Assembly: GCA_007570785.1 (NCBI GenBank)
Contig: ML662479.1
Span: 475,670 to 539,669, forward strand
Direction of reading: 5' to 3'
DNA length: 64,000 nt
From: Antilocapra americana
Lineage: Eukaryota; Chordata; Mammalia; Artiodactyla; Antilocapridae
The translations under genes and the position numbers were made by a program. This document shows, in pieces, positions 1 through 28,000 of the stretch. How positions within the stretch are numbered: position 1 is the stretch's first letter; each line of letters starts with the position of its first letter. The notes beneath the pieces were generated by a model. The model searched no databases. It had not been told where the DNA came from and saw only the letters and a list, made by a program, of their open reading frames with translations.

Positions 1-19
1 GCTGTCCTTTTCTTTTTAG

Positions 20-18005
<17,986 letters not shown>

Positions 18006-18232
18006 GGTGCTCCCCGACGAGTAGACCCGAGCTCACGGCCGCCACACCCCGAGCGGCAGCCCTCTGGACGCCTCCGCGAAGCTGGCTGAGGCCCTGGAAT
18101 CCTTCCTAGAAAACCGAGGGAAAGGCTGTCTCCCCTGCTTTTCGCTGGGGGAGCGAGGGGGCAGGCAGACTGCGGCTGGTGGCTCCTCCCACATTCTCCT
18201 CCCCCTGGCAGGACCCCCCCCACCCCCCATCC

Positions 18233-18238
18233 AATAAA
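18233..18238 (+). terminator. Proximal poly(A) signal of SMURF1
   Basis: AATAAA 228 bases after the stop, following a C-rich tract. Use would give a short-3'UTR transcript. The motif is exact, but usage is inferred only. Confidence 0.4.
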
Positions 18239-20517
18239 CGCAGCCAGGTCAGCACCGCTTCGGTCACACGGGACCCTCCGCTCCGGCCGCGGCACGCGCG
18301 GTGGCAGGCTCAGCGCCCGTGGGCTCCACAAGAGACTCGACCCCCAGGGAGGGAGCCGCGTGGGGCTGCCCGGGTGCTCGGCCCCACAGCTGGACCTGCT
18401 GTTCTGTCTCAAAGCCGACCTAAGGCCCCTTTCCGAGTTCGGCAGCTCAGATTCCACACCCCGCACCCTAGCGGCCTGCTCTGGGTAGCAGGTGAAGTTC
18501 TAACTGAACAAGGACTGTCAAGGAGACGCTCACTGGAGTTCCGCCACCGCGGGAAGCTGGCGGCAAGACTGCTTCTGGTTTGGAAGGGGACGCGAGTCGG
18601 GCCAGTTTGCGCTGGGGGCCTGGGTGTTTCTTTTCAGGGTTTCCTGGCTGAAAACGTTGTTCTGCAGAGAGAAAAATGACCTTTCCTTTTCAGAGTCCCT
18701 TTAGCCACATTGTCTATCCAGTTCAAAATATTTTTCCAGGGAAACCACCACGTAACAGTGTATAGACCAGACCAAAACCAGCCCCGCCCCGCCCCACACC
18801 TGGAAGGGGTCACCTGGATACTAATGAACCATTTTGTGGAAAGTGCTTAAGAACTAAACTAACAGGACAGAATTCTGTCTTTGTAGCTGCTGGCTTGGTG
18901 CAAACTAGCTTGAAAAGGAGAGAGAGAATGTCTAACCTCATGACCTACATTCACCCCAAGTCACTATTTTACAAAAAGCAGGTCGTGGACAGAAACCTGA
19001 TGGCAGAGGGGCTACCTGACCCGTGTCCCCGTCTGATGGCAATGCTAACCAAACACCGCGGCTCGACTCACTCGCCCAGGCGGTGAGCAAGGCCAGCGAA
19101 AGCCTTGACCCTACGATTCTAACACCGTTCCCAGTTTACACAGAAGTTCAAATAATATTTTAAAGTGGTTCGATTTCAGATAGCTAAACTTCAGTGGAAA
19201 AATAGCAGTGGCAACAAACTCCCGTGTGGACTGCGTTGTTTTTGTCTGGGGGCTGAGTGCAGGGTAACTCACGAGCAGGACATGTCCCTGTTGGAACTTC
19301 TGTTGTGGATGTCCCCGAGGTCCGTGCTGGGATCCGGCTGTGGGTCTGGAAGGCGCTTTCTGGCCGCCTGCCCTGTCTGTTCTTTTTCGCTCCCAACGCC
19401 TGTGAACAGCGCTGACCCTCTGCATCTTGCTGTAGTTCTTCTCTTGACCTGGAAGCAGTCAGTAGCTTGGGCTGAGGGGGCAGACTGCAGCTGGGGGTTT
19501 GAGGAGAGAAAGCCGTGCTGCCGGGCGACTCGCTGGGGTTCTAGAATAGCAAGGACGCCGCTGGCTGTAAAAGGAAAAGCCCCCCTTGGAACGTCCAGGC
19601 TGGGGGCTGCGCCGTGCCCAGTTTCCCGTGATGCTTTCTGGGTGCGCTGGGAGCCGGCTCCTCGGGGTCGTCCTCTGGAGGCGTGAGGGTGCAGACACAC
19701 CCCGCCCTGTGACACAAACCTCCAGGAGGGGACTCGGGGGAAGACACCTGGTTTTCCTGGGGTGCAGGCCAGAACCTCCTGTAATTAGGAAACAAGGGTC
19801 TTGTGGCTGAAAAGACCTGGAAGCAGGAATGAGCGTTTGCCTCCTTTCCAATGACCTTCCTGCTAGGGGTGGGCTGCTTCCCGTGTCAGATGTCACCTCA
19901 GCAAGAGCAGAGCGTCCCTTCTGGGCTCCTCCTCGGGCTGCTGGCGACAGTGAGCTTCACCTCCCTCCAGGGCCTGGCTCTGTGCTTCCCTGCTGGCACG
20001 CGGACCCCTCAGTCCCCACAGCCTGGCGGAACCTTCCAGAGCTCCAGGTCACTCTTGCCAAGCAGGCCTGTCGGTGGCACTGCCCCTCGAACCTCAGTGT
20101 CCATGGGGAGTGGGCCTTTCGACCCCCACCCCCACCAAAGAATCGTGTCTAGCCCTAGGTGGTCCCGGTGAGCCCCCACCCTGCCCTTCCCCCCCATCCC
20201 CCGCCTCTGCCCGGAAGCTTCAGGGCCGACCTCCAGGCTCGCCTCACCAGCGGTCGTCAGCCGACCCTCAGGGATGTAGCAAACCACCGCTCTTAGTGCT
20301 TTAGGAAGACCGGAGGGGCTGCGGGGCGGCCGCCGGCCGTCTCCCGACTCCTCCTGGGAGAAGCGCCTGGGAACGAGGCCAAGTCGGTGGTCCTCCAGGC
20401 TGAGCTATCCGAGAAGACGCCCCCGGCTGCAGCCAGGTATTGCCGCACGGCAGCCTTCCCCACACATAGTATGAAATTTCTAAAATGTGTTTATTTTTGT
20501 CTCTCAACCACTTTATA

Positions 20518-20540
20518 ATGTATTTTTATTTATTTTGTTT
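20518..20540 (+). promoter_or_regulatory. AU-rich stretch near the SMURF1 3'UTR end
   Basis: Contains overlapping TATTTTTATTTATTTTG, resembling AU-rich elements that affect mRNA stability. It lies in an AT-rich conserved-looking tail. Function is inferred. Confidence 0.35.
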
Positions 20541-20755
20541 TTAAGTACTGCTGCTCTCCTTGTTATCCTTCCCACGGTTTTTATTGCTGATTTATTTTGT
20601 GAAAGTTGTACACTAATGTTGTTTTATGTCAAAATCAAAAATATTTAAAGAATACTAGTTCTATTTAATGTGGTCATAGAACCAGCTGGAAACACAGAAC
20701 ACTGATTGTACAGCAGGCTGGACCCCAGCGGCCAGGTTCATTTTGTTACACATGC

Positions 20756-20761
20756 AATAAA
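20756..20761 (+). terminator. Distal poly(A) signal of SMURF1
   Basis: AATAAA followed by a T/G-rich stretch (20776-20800, TTTTTGGCATTTGTTATTTGG), the usual arrangement of a strong cleavage site. Old repeat sequence begins soon after, so this is the best end of the gene. Confidence 0.75.
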
Positions 20762-20899
20762 CTCACGACTTTACATTTTTGGCATTTGTTATTTGGTGTG
20801 CAAAGGAGATGCCAGCTTTTTTTTTTTATAAGACAGGAAGTCATTGGCAAGGGCCTTCTAAGGGAAAGGGGCAAACTTACCATTACAACAGTAGGAGGC

Positions 20900-21365
20900 A
20901 GCAAGTTTGGAAAAACAGTATGGAGGTTTCTCAAACAAACTAGAGCAATGATATCACCCAGCAGTTCCACTCCTGGGTTTATATCTGAAAGAAAGCAGAC
21001 ACACTAATTCGAAAAGATATACACACCCCAGTGTCTATACAGCAGCATTATTTACAACAGCCAAGACATGGAAGCAACCGACGTGTCCAACAGACGAATG
21101 GATACAGACGATGCGGTGCTTATATACACACACAGTGGAATACTGAGCCAGAAAACGTACGCTGAAGTCTGCAACATGGATGGAGTTGGAGGGTATTATT
21201 CTAAGTGAAACAAGTTCAAGAAAATATTTAGTTATCACTTAGACGTGGAATTAAAAAAAAAAAAAAAACAACTAGTGAACAAAACAAAAAAGGGGGCAGA
21301 TTCCTAGGGAGACCAGTGGGAAGGACAGCAGGGGGCTGGGGCTCAAGAGGACAGAACACTAGGGA
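20900..21365 (+). mobile_element. LINE-1 3' end, left part
   Basis: Runs from GTATGGAGGTTTCTCAAACA through CAACAGCCAAGACATGGAAG to GGTATTATTCTAAGTG, the ORF2-end/3'UTR sequence of mammalian L1, with an A-rich tract at 21251-21268. Split by a SINE at 21366. Confidence 0.75.
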
Positions 21366-21644
21366 CTGTGGCTGCCCTGCGGGCTCAGTGGTCGAGAGTC
21401 CGCCTGCCAGCGCGGCAGACGTGGGTTTGAGCCCTGACTCAGGCAAATCCCACGTGTCGCGAAGGAGCAACTCGGCCCGCGCGCCACACCATGGAGCCCG
21501 TGCGTGGAGCCCACGTGCCCGTCCTCCGCCGAGAGGAACCACTGCCCGAGAAGCCTGAGGGCCGCGGCTGAGAGCCGCCTGCTGCAGCTAGAGGCGGGCC
21601 CGCGGCGGCAGCGAAGAGCCAGCACCGCCGCAAATAAATGAGAA
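21366..21644 (+). mobile_element. CHR-type SINE inserted in L1
   Basis: A tRNA-like head (GGGCTCAGTGGTCGAGAGTC) is followed by the diverged, GC-rich CHR body and ends CAAATAAATGAGAA. The 8-base sequence ACTAGGGA occurs at both edges (21358-21365 and 21645-21652), a target-site duplication. Confidence 0.85.
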
Positions 21645-22320
21645 ACTAGGGATAAAACAAGCTACGAGGGGACAGAGCACAGTACAGGACTATAGTCGGT
21701 ATCTTGTGGTAACTAGAACCTTTAAGATCGTGAATCATGGCTGTACACCTCTAATTTGCCATTTTACATTAACTGTACTTCAAGTAAATAAAAAATTGGA
21801 ACTTTGAAGAGACAAATTATTAACATGAAAGGAAAAAAGAGCCAAATAATTCTGGAGATGAGAAATACATGAAGGGGAAAATTCACTAACAGGTTTGATA
21901 GCTGACACTGGATTTGGCAATGATTCCTTAGATGTGAAACCAAAAAGCACAGGCAACAAAAGAAAAATGTATTTAAAAAATAAAAAAATTTAGTTCAATT
22001 TATCTAGCTGAACTAAATCAAAATTTAAAACCTGTGCAAGAAAGGACACTATCAACAGAATAAAAAGGCAGCCTGAAGAGGTGGAGAAAATATCAAAGTC
22101 ACATATCTGGCTAAGGGTTTAAGATCCAGACTCCTACAACTTACAGAAACAACGAGCAATGGTTTTGAATTTACATTTCTTCAAATAAGATATAAATGGT
22201 CAACAAGCTCATGAAAATATGCTCAACGTCACTAACAAACAACGAGAGAAATGCAAACCAAACCCACAATGAGGACAAACGGTACTTTACACCCTCTTAG
22301 GATATCAGGAAAGAAACGTT
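21645..22320 (+). mobile_element. LINE-1 3' end, right part, plus a second L1 fragment
   Basis: Continues the interrupted L1 to its end (GTACTTCAAGTAAATAAAAA at 21777), then further L1-like sequence with CCAAAAAGCACAGGCAACAA at 21940. Confidence 0.65.
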
Positions 22321-22321
22321 T

Positions 22322-22416
22322 GGGGGACTTGCCTGGCGATCCGGTGGTTCAGATCCACGTTTCCGTTGGAGAGGGTGCCAGTCTGATCCCTGCTTAGGGA
22401 ACTCAGATCCCAGTTA
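22322..22416 (+). mobile_element. Truncated CHR-type SINE
   Basis: GGGGGACTTGCCTGGCGATC is a diverged tRNA-derived SINE head; the body after AACTCAGATCCCAG is missing. Confidence 0.6.
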
Positions 22417-22424
22417 AAAATGTA

Positions 22425-22690
22425 GATAGATATTTTCCTTATCAGAAGGTAAGTACTGACAGGGATGTGGAGGAAGTAGAACCCCTGCGCACTGGTGGTG
22501 GGGATGTAAAATGGTGCCATCGCTGGAAAACTGTATGGAGGTTCCTCAAAAAATTAAAAATAGAACTGCCGCATAATCCAGAAATTTCAGTTTTGTATAT
22601 ATTCCCCAAGCAACTGAAAGTGGGAAGTCAAATGGGCGTTCTGACTGCCCTCAAGACACTCATGTTTGTTCCAGCATTTTTCACAACAGC
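22425..22690 (+). mobile_element. LINE-1 fragment
   Basis: GGATGTGGAGGAAGTAGAAC, then GGTGGTGGGGATGTAAAATG and AAAACTGTATGGAGGTTCCT, typical of the L1 3' region. Confidence 0.7.
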
Positions 22691-24069
22691 GGAAAGACAA
22701 GGCAGGCTAAGGGTCCAAAAACGTGAGGCGCACACAGCATCTGACCTCATCCAGCCATGACGAGGCCGCTGTCACGTGCTGCGCTGCTGGGAGTGAGCTA
22801 GGTCAGCCACTAAAGAACACAGGGCATGGGCTTCTACCCACAAGATTCCTGGCAGAGTCAAAACCACAGAGACGAAGGAGAAGGGCATTCGCCCTGGGCC
22901 GGGGAGGAGCGTGGGACTCGGGGTTGATGGGACCGCTTCTCCTTGGGACGAAGAAGTCCCGCAGGTGACGGTGGGGGGTGCTCGAGGCCCTGACCTGCAC
23001 ACAGCAAGGGCGGAGGTGGTACCTGTCACGTGTAGGTCAGAGCTTAAGACAATCTTAATGATCGTGCTTCCCTTGAAACCGCGTTAGAACTGGACACGCA
23101 CTGGGGGTGGCTCCCCACACAAGCGCTCTGTCTGACTTCCCTCGCTCCTGGGGACCCAGGCCCAGTAAAGCCATGTTCTTTCGGGGGAGACAGCAGAGGC
23201 TTCTGGTCATGGAGGCGCTGACTCAGGGCTGCCGACCCCGTGACGTACCGATGGCGCACGGGAGGGGCTGGGTCTGCACCGGGGAGAGGCTGGCTTTCCC
23301 GGGAACCAGGGTCAGTGCCCGGGGCAAGGCGCGGGTGAGCCTGGCCTTGAACCTGGGCCCTTCTCACCAGGATGCCGACTCCAGACTCCAACCAGAGAGG
23401 CTGAGAAGCAAATGCTCCCTCCGCCCGAATGCTGTCCACACATCTCTGCGACCATCAGGCTCCATGCCAGCTCCAAGAGGACCGAGGTAACTCAGCGGCT
23501 GGTTTCAGCTAAGTCCTGACCCCGGCTCTCGAGACGCTGCTGCACAGGGAGGGCTGGGACAGATGGGCGCCTTCCCCTCCAGCCCCACGGCGGTGCGGTG
23601 ACACCTGTCGTTTGAAACACAGGCTCCCGTCATTCCAGAACACAAGACGCTTGCTCACAAAGACAGCTAAGTGTTTGTAAAAGAGCTTACGATTGGCTCC
23701 AAATCAAGGATGGACAGTCCAGTCAGATGGACCAAACCCAGCCCCAGGCTCCGTCCGTGCTGCAGGCCGCGGCCAGCGGGGGCTGGAGTCCAGGGACGAG
23801 GCCACTCTCTGTCCTGCTGACGGGACGCCGCCTCCGGGTGTCTCCCCGTTGCATGCGGGTCACCCGGCTGTAGCCCTGAAACTCGTGAATGGAGCCGAGA
23901 GGGTCCAGCCCCCTGGGCGTGCTTTCCTGCCATCGGTCGGGACCAGGACTTCAGGCAGAGGGGCTCGGACCCGAGTCCCAGCTGAGGTCCGGGCCTGGCG
24001 CGTGTCCTGGTCGCCATGGAGCCACCCTGGGGCCCAGGCCTGAGGGGCGGGGGGCACACTGCAGAAACA

Positions 24070-24759
24070 ACGCGTCCTTTGATAAAATATTTATTCTAAA
24101 AAATCACACTGTACAAATGTAGAACATTCTCAAGGCTCGTACTTATAAAAACGTGAACAGAACAGACTGGAGATAACGAACAAACCTTTGTTGCTTCTTT
24201 TTAAATTAAGAGGGGAAAATGTTTTTTTTCTTCCAGGTACAGTGATAGTAAGTATCGAGAAGACAGCCGAAGAGCAGCGGAGCAGGAGGGGTTGCGCCTG
24301 CTCTCCGGCCCCGAGGAATCCGACTCCAAATGCAGGGGCGGGCGGGCGGCCGCGCGGGGAGGCTCTGAGGCTGCTTCCACACAGCCTGGAAATTTGTGCT
24401 TAGAGAAAATCCAGCACGGTGTCTTCATAATTTCCTGTTTCTCTGACAAAGTGGGTTTTCTGTACACTTGTTATAAAGCTCTGTACAAAAGCTTGAAGTT
24501 CCTGGGAGGTGTAACTTCTGAAAGTTAAAAACGACAACAAGGAAGCGTTTCCTACAGTCTGATCTGTACATTCACATGAGGGAGGAAGTTGATAAAAAAG
24601 AATTCATGAAGAAACTCCAGGCCAGGGAATCCTGGCTTCTCTGAAGCCTGCTTTAAAAGCTGCGGGTTGGTCTCCGCTCCCACCGGATGTGCCTGGCCTC
24701 CCTGCCGCTCAGCCCCCAACTGTCGGGGGAACCGCCCACGGCGCCGGGCACGGCCGAGC
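24070..24759 (-). other. TRRAP: TRRAP 3'UTR
   Basis: About 690 bases downstream of the TRRAP stop on the - strand, ending at the TTTATT on + (AATAAA on -) at 24090-24095. No SINE is seen inside. Confidence 0.8.
24090..24095 (-). terminator. TRRAP poly(A) signal
   Basis: TTTATT on the + strand, i.e. AATAAA in the TRRAP message, about 665 bases after the stop. It is the first exact signal downstream of the stop. Confidence 0.75.
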
Positions 24760-25044
24760 TCAGAGCCAGGGGTGCCAGGCGGGGTCCATGCGGCAGAGGT
24801 TGTCCAGGCTGTTGGCGGCGGCCACCAGGGTGCTGACTTTGCTCTCCCCGCCCTCGAACTGGGCGAGGTTGTGCAGGCGGGTCATGATGGCCGTGACGGC
24901 CTTCTGGACCAGGGAGACCAGCTGCTGGCTGTCCATGTTCTCGGGCTGCCCGGCGGCCGACAGCGGGGACGACGTGTCCTCCTGCGTCTTCTTGTGCCAG
25001 GCAATGATCTCGTCCCGCAGCACGGTTTTCAGGATGCCGTCCAC
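24760..25044 (-). CDS. TRRAP: TRRAP terminal coding exon T37 (FATC)
   Basis: Encodes [20 protein letters not shown] to [16 protein letters not shown], then TGA (w2093-2186). The last 35 or so residues are the FATC domain, with the tryptophan-rich end typical of TRRAP. Acceptor CCCCCCGCAG. Confidence 0.97.
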   Translation of the reverse strand: MDGILKTVLRDEIIAWHKKTQEDTSSPLSAAGQPENMDSQQLVSLVQKAVTAIMTRLHNLAQFEGGESKVSTLVAAANSLDNLCRMDPAWHPWL

Positions 25045-28000
25045 CTGCGGGGGGAGAATGGAAGGTTTGCGTTTAACCACCGGCCCAGAGGGCAGCTTCC
25101 CAGCGAGGCACTCTGTTGCGGGGGCCGTCGGGGCCCGAGCCACGGTCACTCTGGTGGGGACGCTGCACCCAGACACGTGTGATGACCCCTGGGGTTCTAA
25201 GGCGGGGGGAACCAACGGCTGCCGCAGCCCTGGGTCAAGGCACCGTGGAGCTGAGTTCCGAGGGGGGTGCCTGCAGGACAGACAGACGGTGCACACATCC
25301 TCCTGAAGTGGACGCACAGCCGCAGGCAGCTGTCACGTCAGAGGCGCTGGGGCTGCTTAAATGTAACCCGACTGACACGCTGAGGGTTTGGCCCCAGCAC
25401 CATGTGTCCTTGGAGGAGTCCCCTGCAAATGCAGGGTGGTCTCTATGTTGAGCTAATGTGAAGGCAATCACCCCACTGGGGCTGGAAGGCGTGTGGCCCT
25501 GAGTGTGGAGAAGCCCAGCTTCCTCCAGTCCACAGCTGCTCAGGCCGCGCACGGGGACCCGGCAGTTCTTCCAGGTCGTAACAGGTCTTTAAAAGGGTTT
25601 CTAATTCCATGCTGCTCTTGGATAACCCTGTCTCCAGAAGTGAGCGTTTCTAGGGAACGAGAACTTTGTGCTGTATTTCAGGTCTTGACTCTAAGTGGAT
25701 GCGCGTCACTGAGAGTGGGCTCTGTGTTCTGACCCATTGTGTGGGGGAGTGGTGAGCAATCAGACGTTAACAGAGCTCAAAGTCCTTGTTTGCAGTCAGG
25801 AGGTGACTCGATGATTTAAAACCTGTTCTGAGTAAATCTTTTGCAAAAGCCATTGGTGTCTGAAGCCTTCTCTGGACACAAACTGCTTATTTGGGAAAAC
25901 GGCACTCAGTACAGAAGGTCCCAGGAGTCAGAAAAAAATAGAGTGAACTGTGCGCGTTTGGTCCCGCCTGCACAATGGGGAGAGACGGGCTCGGGGTTGG
26001 ACCTGCCTGGACCAGCAGACCGGTCCGTCCTCCCGAGCAGGCACGGCACAGCGCTGTCAGAGCCCCAGGCATGGCCACGGGCGTCTGGCCACATCTCATC
26101 CCCTGGGATAAGCCTGACCCACCTTGAAGTTGGGCTGGGCGAAGCAGCGGGCGACGGCGATCATGGATGCGGTCAAGGGGCCAGAGACGCCGATGGTGGT
26201 CAGAAACTCAGAGATGTTGGGTGTGAGGCGGAAAGGGACAGGGCGGTTGGCATCCAGGTCTCCGGTGGCGTCATTTATGTCAAAGCGGAAGTAGGCCACG
26301 TTCAGCTTGCCGGTGTCCTAAAGGTTGGAGGCAGAGGCTTAGGGGCGGAGGCGGCAGGTGCAAACTGAATGAGGGGCGGGCGGCCACTCCCGCAGCCTTA
26401 CCTGCGCGATCTGCAGCATCTCGGGGTTGAGTCTGTTGAGGTGCAGGACAAACTCCGCAAAGCCGATGAGCGCGAGCTGGATGGTGAACATCTTGCGGAA
26501 GGTCCAGTAGTCGGTGGCGTTGGGGAAGGTGTGTAGGGCCCACTCCTTGAGCATGCTGCGGGGTACCATGTTGCTCTGGACCTCCTTGAGGATGTCGCGA
26601 AGGACCTGGAGGATGGGGAGTCCGGCAGGCGGGTCAGGCACTGGCTGGCCGAACAGACACCTCGGCGGGCAGGGTGTGTGTCTGTGTGTGTATGTGGGTA
26701 TCTGTGTGTGTCTGTATCTGTGTGTGTGTGTCTCTATCTGTGGGTGTGGTGTGTGGGTGTCTGTGTGTGTGTGTGTGTGTGTGGGTGTGGGTGTCTGTGT
26801 ATGTGTGATGCGTGCGTGTCTCTGTGTGTGTGAGGGTGTGGGTGTGTGTGTGTGTCTGTATCTGTGTGTGTGCGCTGTGTGTGCGGGAGTCTGTGTGTGT
26901 GATGTGTGTGTCTCTGTGTGTGATGTATGTGAGTCTGTGTGTGTCTGTGTGTGTGGGTGTGTGAGGGGTGCTCAGGGCCTCCAGGAAGGTCCTGGCGTTG
27001 GTTCTGAGTATTCCTCAACGGCCCCCTGGGCTGACTGAGCCCAGGAAAGCCACCACACACGCAGCAACACAGTGCGTGGGGAAGGGCCTGACGCTGAGTG
27101 CTGCCGTCACTGTATCATCCAAAACATCCCGTTTCCAACAAAAGGCTATGAGGCACGTGAAGAAGCAGGACAACGCACACAGCAAACTAAGAAAGCCACC
27201 CGTGTTGTCAACTGACACCCAGATCATAGAAAGAATTCTTAGAATCAATTAAAGACAAACCTTTTTAGAAATCACCCAACATAAAAAACAAGCAAACGGG
27301 GATTTTCCTGGTGGTCCAGCAGTTAAGAATCCGGCTGCCCATGGAGGGCACACGGGGTCAATCCCTGATCCAGGAAGACTCCGCACACCACGGGTCAGCG
27401 GGGCCCATGTGTCGCAACTATTAAAGCCGTGTCTCTCGAGCTGGGGGTCCACAGAGAAGCCCAAGCACAGCGACTGGAGGGCAGACCCCGCTCACCACAG
27501 CTAGAGAAAGCCCGAGGAGCAGCGACCCGGCACAGCACAAAATAAAATTTCATTAAAAAAAAATGAGCAAAGAGCTTGAACTGATTTTTCTCCAAAGAAA
27601 ATATGCAAATAGCCAATTAGCAAATGAGAAAAATACTCAGTATCATTTGTTACCGATGGAAATAAACTGGCACTTCACACCTGCTAGGGGGGCTGCAGTC
27701 AGGACAGGAGTGAGCGCCGGCAAGAACGTGGAGTCATCAGAACTCTCATACATCGTGGTCACTTTGGAGAAGTCTGTGGGTCCCTCAAAATGTTAAACCT
27801 AACAGTTACCATACAACCCAGATTCTACTCCTGGTACAGAGCCAAGGGAAATGAACACAGATCCACGTAAAAACCTGTACGTGCACTTTCACAGCGGTAT
27901 TAATCGTAATAGCCAAAAGGGATAAACGTCCACCAACTAATGAACGGAAAAATTAAACGTGGTCTCCTCGTACAAGGGAATAATCAACAACACAAAGCAA

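Larger units (their letters stand above)
18006..20780 (+). other. SMURF1: SMURF1 3'UTR
   Basis: About 2.8 kb of non-coding sequence from the stop codon to about 20 bases past the distal AATAAA. Long SMURF1 3'UTRs are known in mammals. The first part is GC-rich with CpG clusters (18262-18300 and 20315-20345); the last 300 bases turn AT-rich. No recognisable SINE interrupts it. ORFs in this stretch are not supported as coding. Confidence 0.8.
20781..24069. other. SMURF1-TRRAP intergenic region
   Basis: 3.3 kb between the two convergent poly(A) sites. Most of 20,900-22,690 is LINE-1 3'-end sequence with SINE insertions. The remainder (22,700-24,069) is GC-rich and unique-looking, with open frames on both strands that show no family resemblance. 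No third gene is supported. Confidence 0.75.

Noticed and set aside
26514..27060. Cys/Val- and His/Thr-rich open frames
   Set aside because: They are translations of the TG/CA microsatellite.
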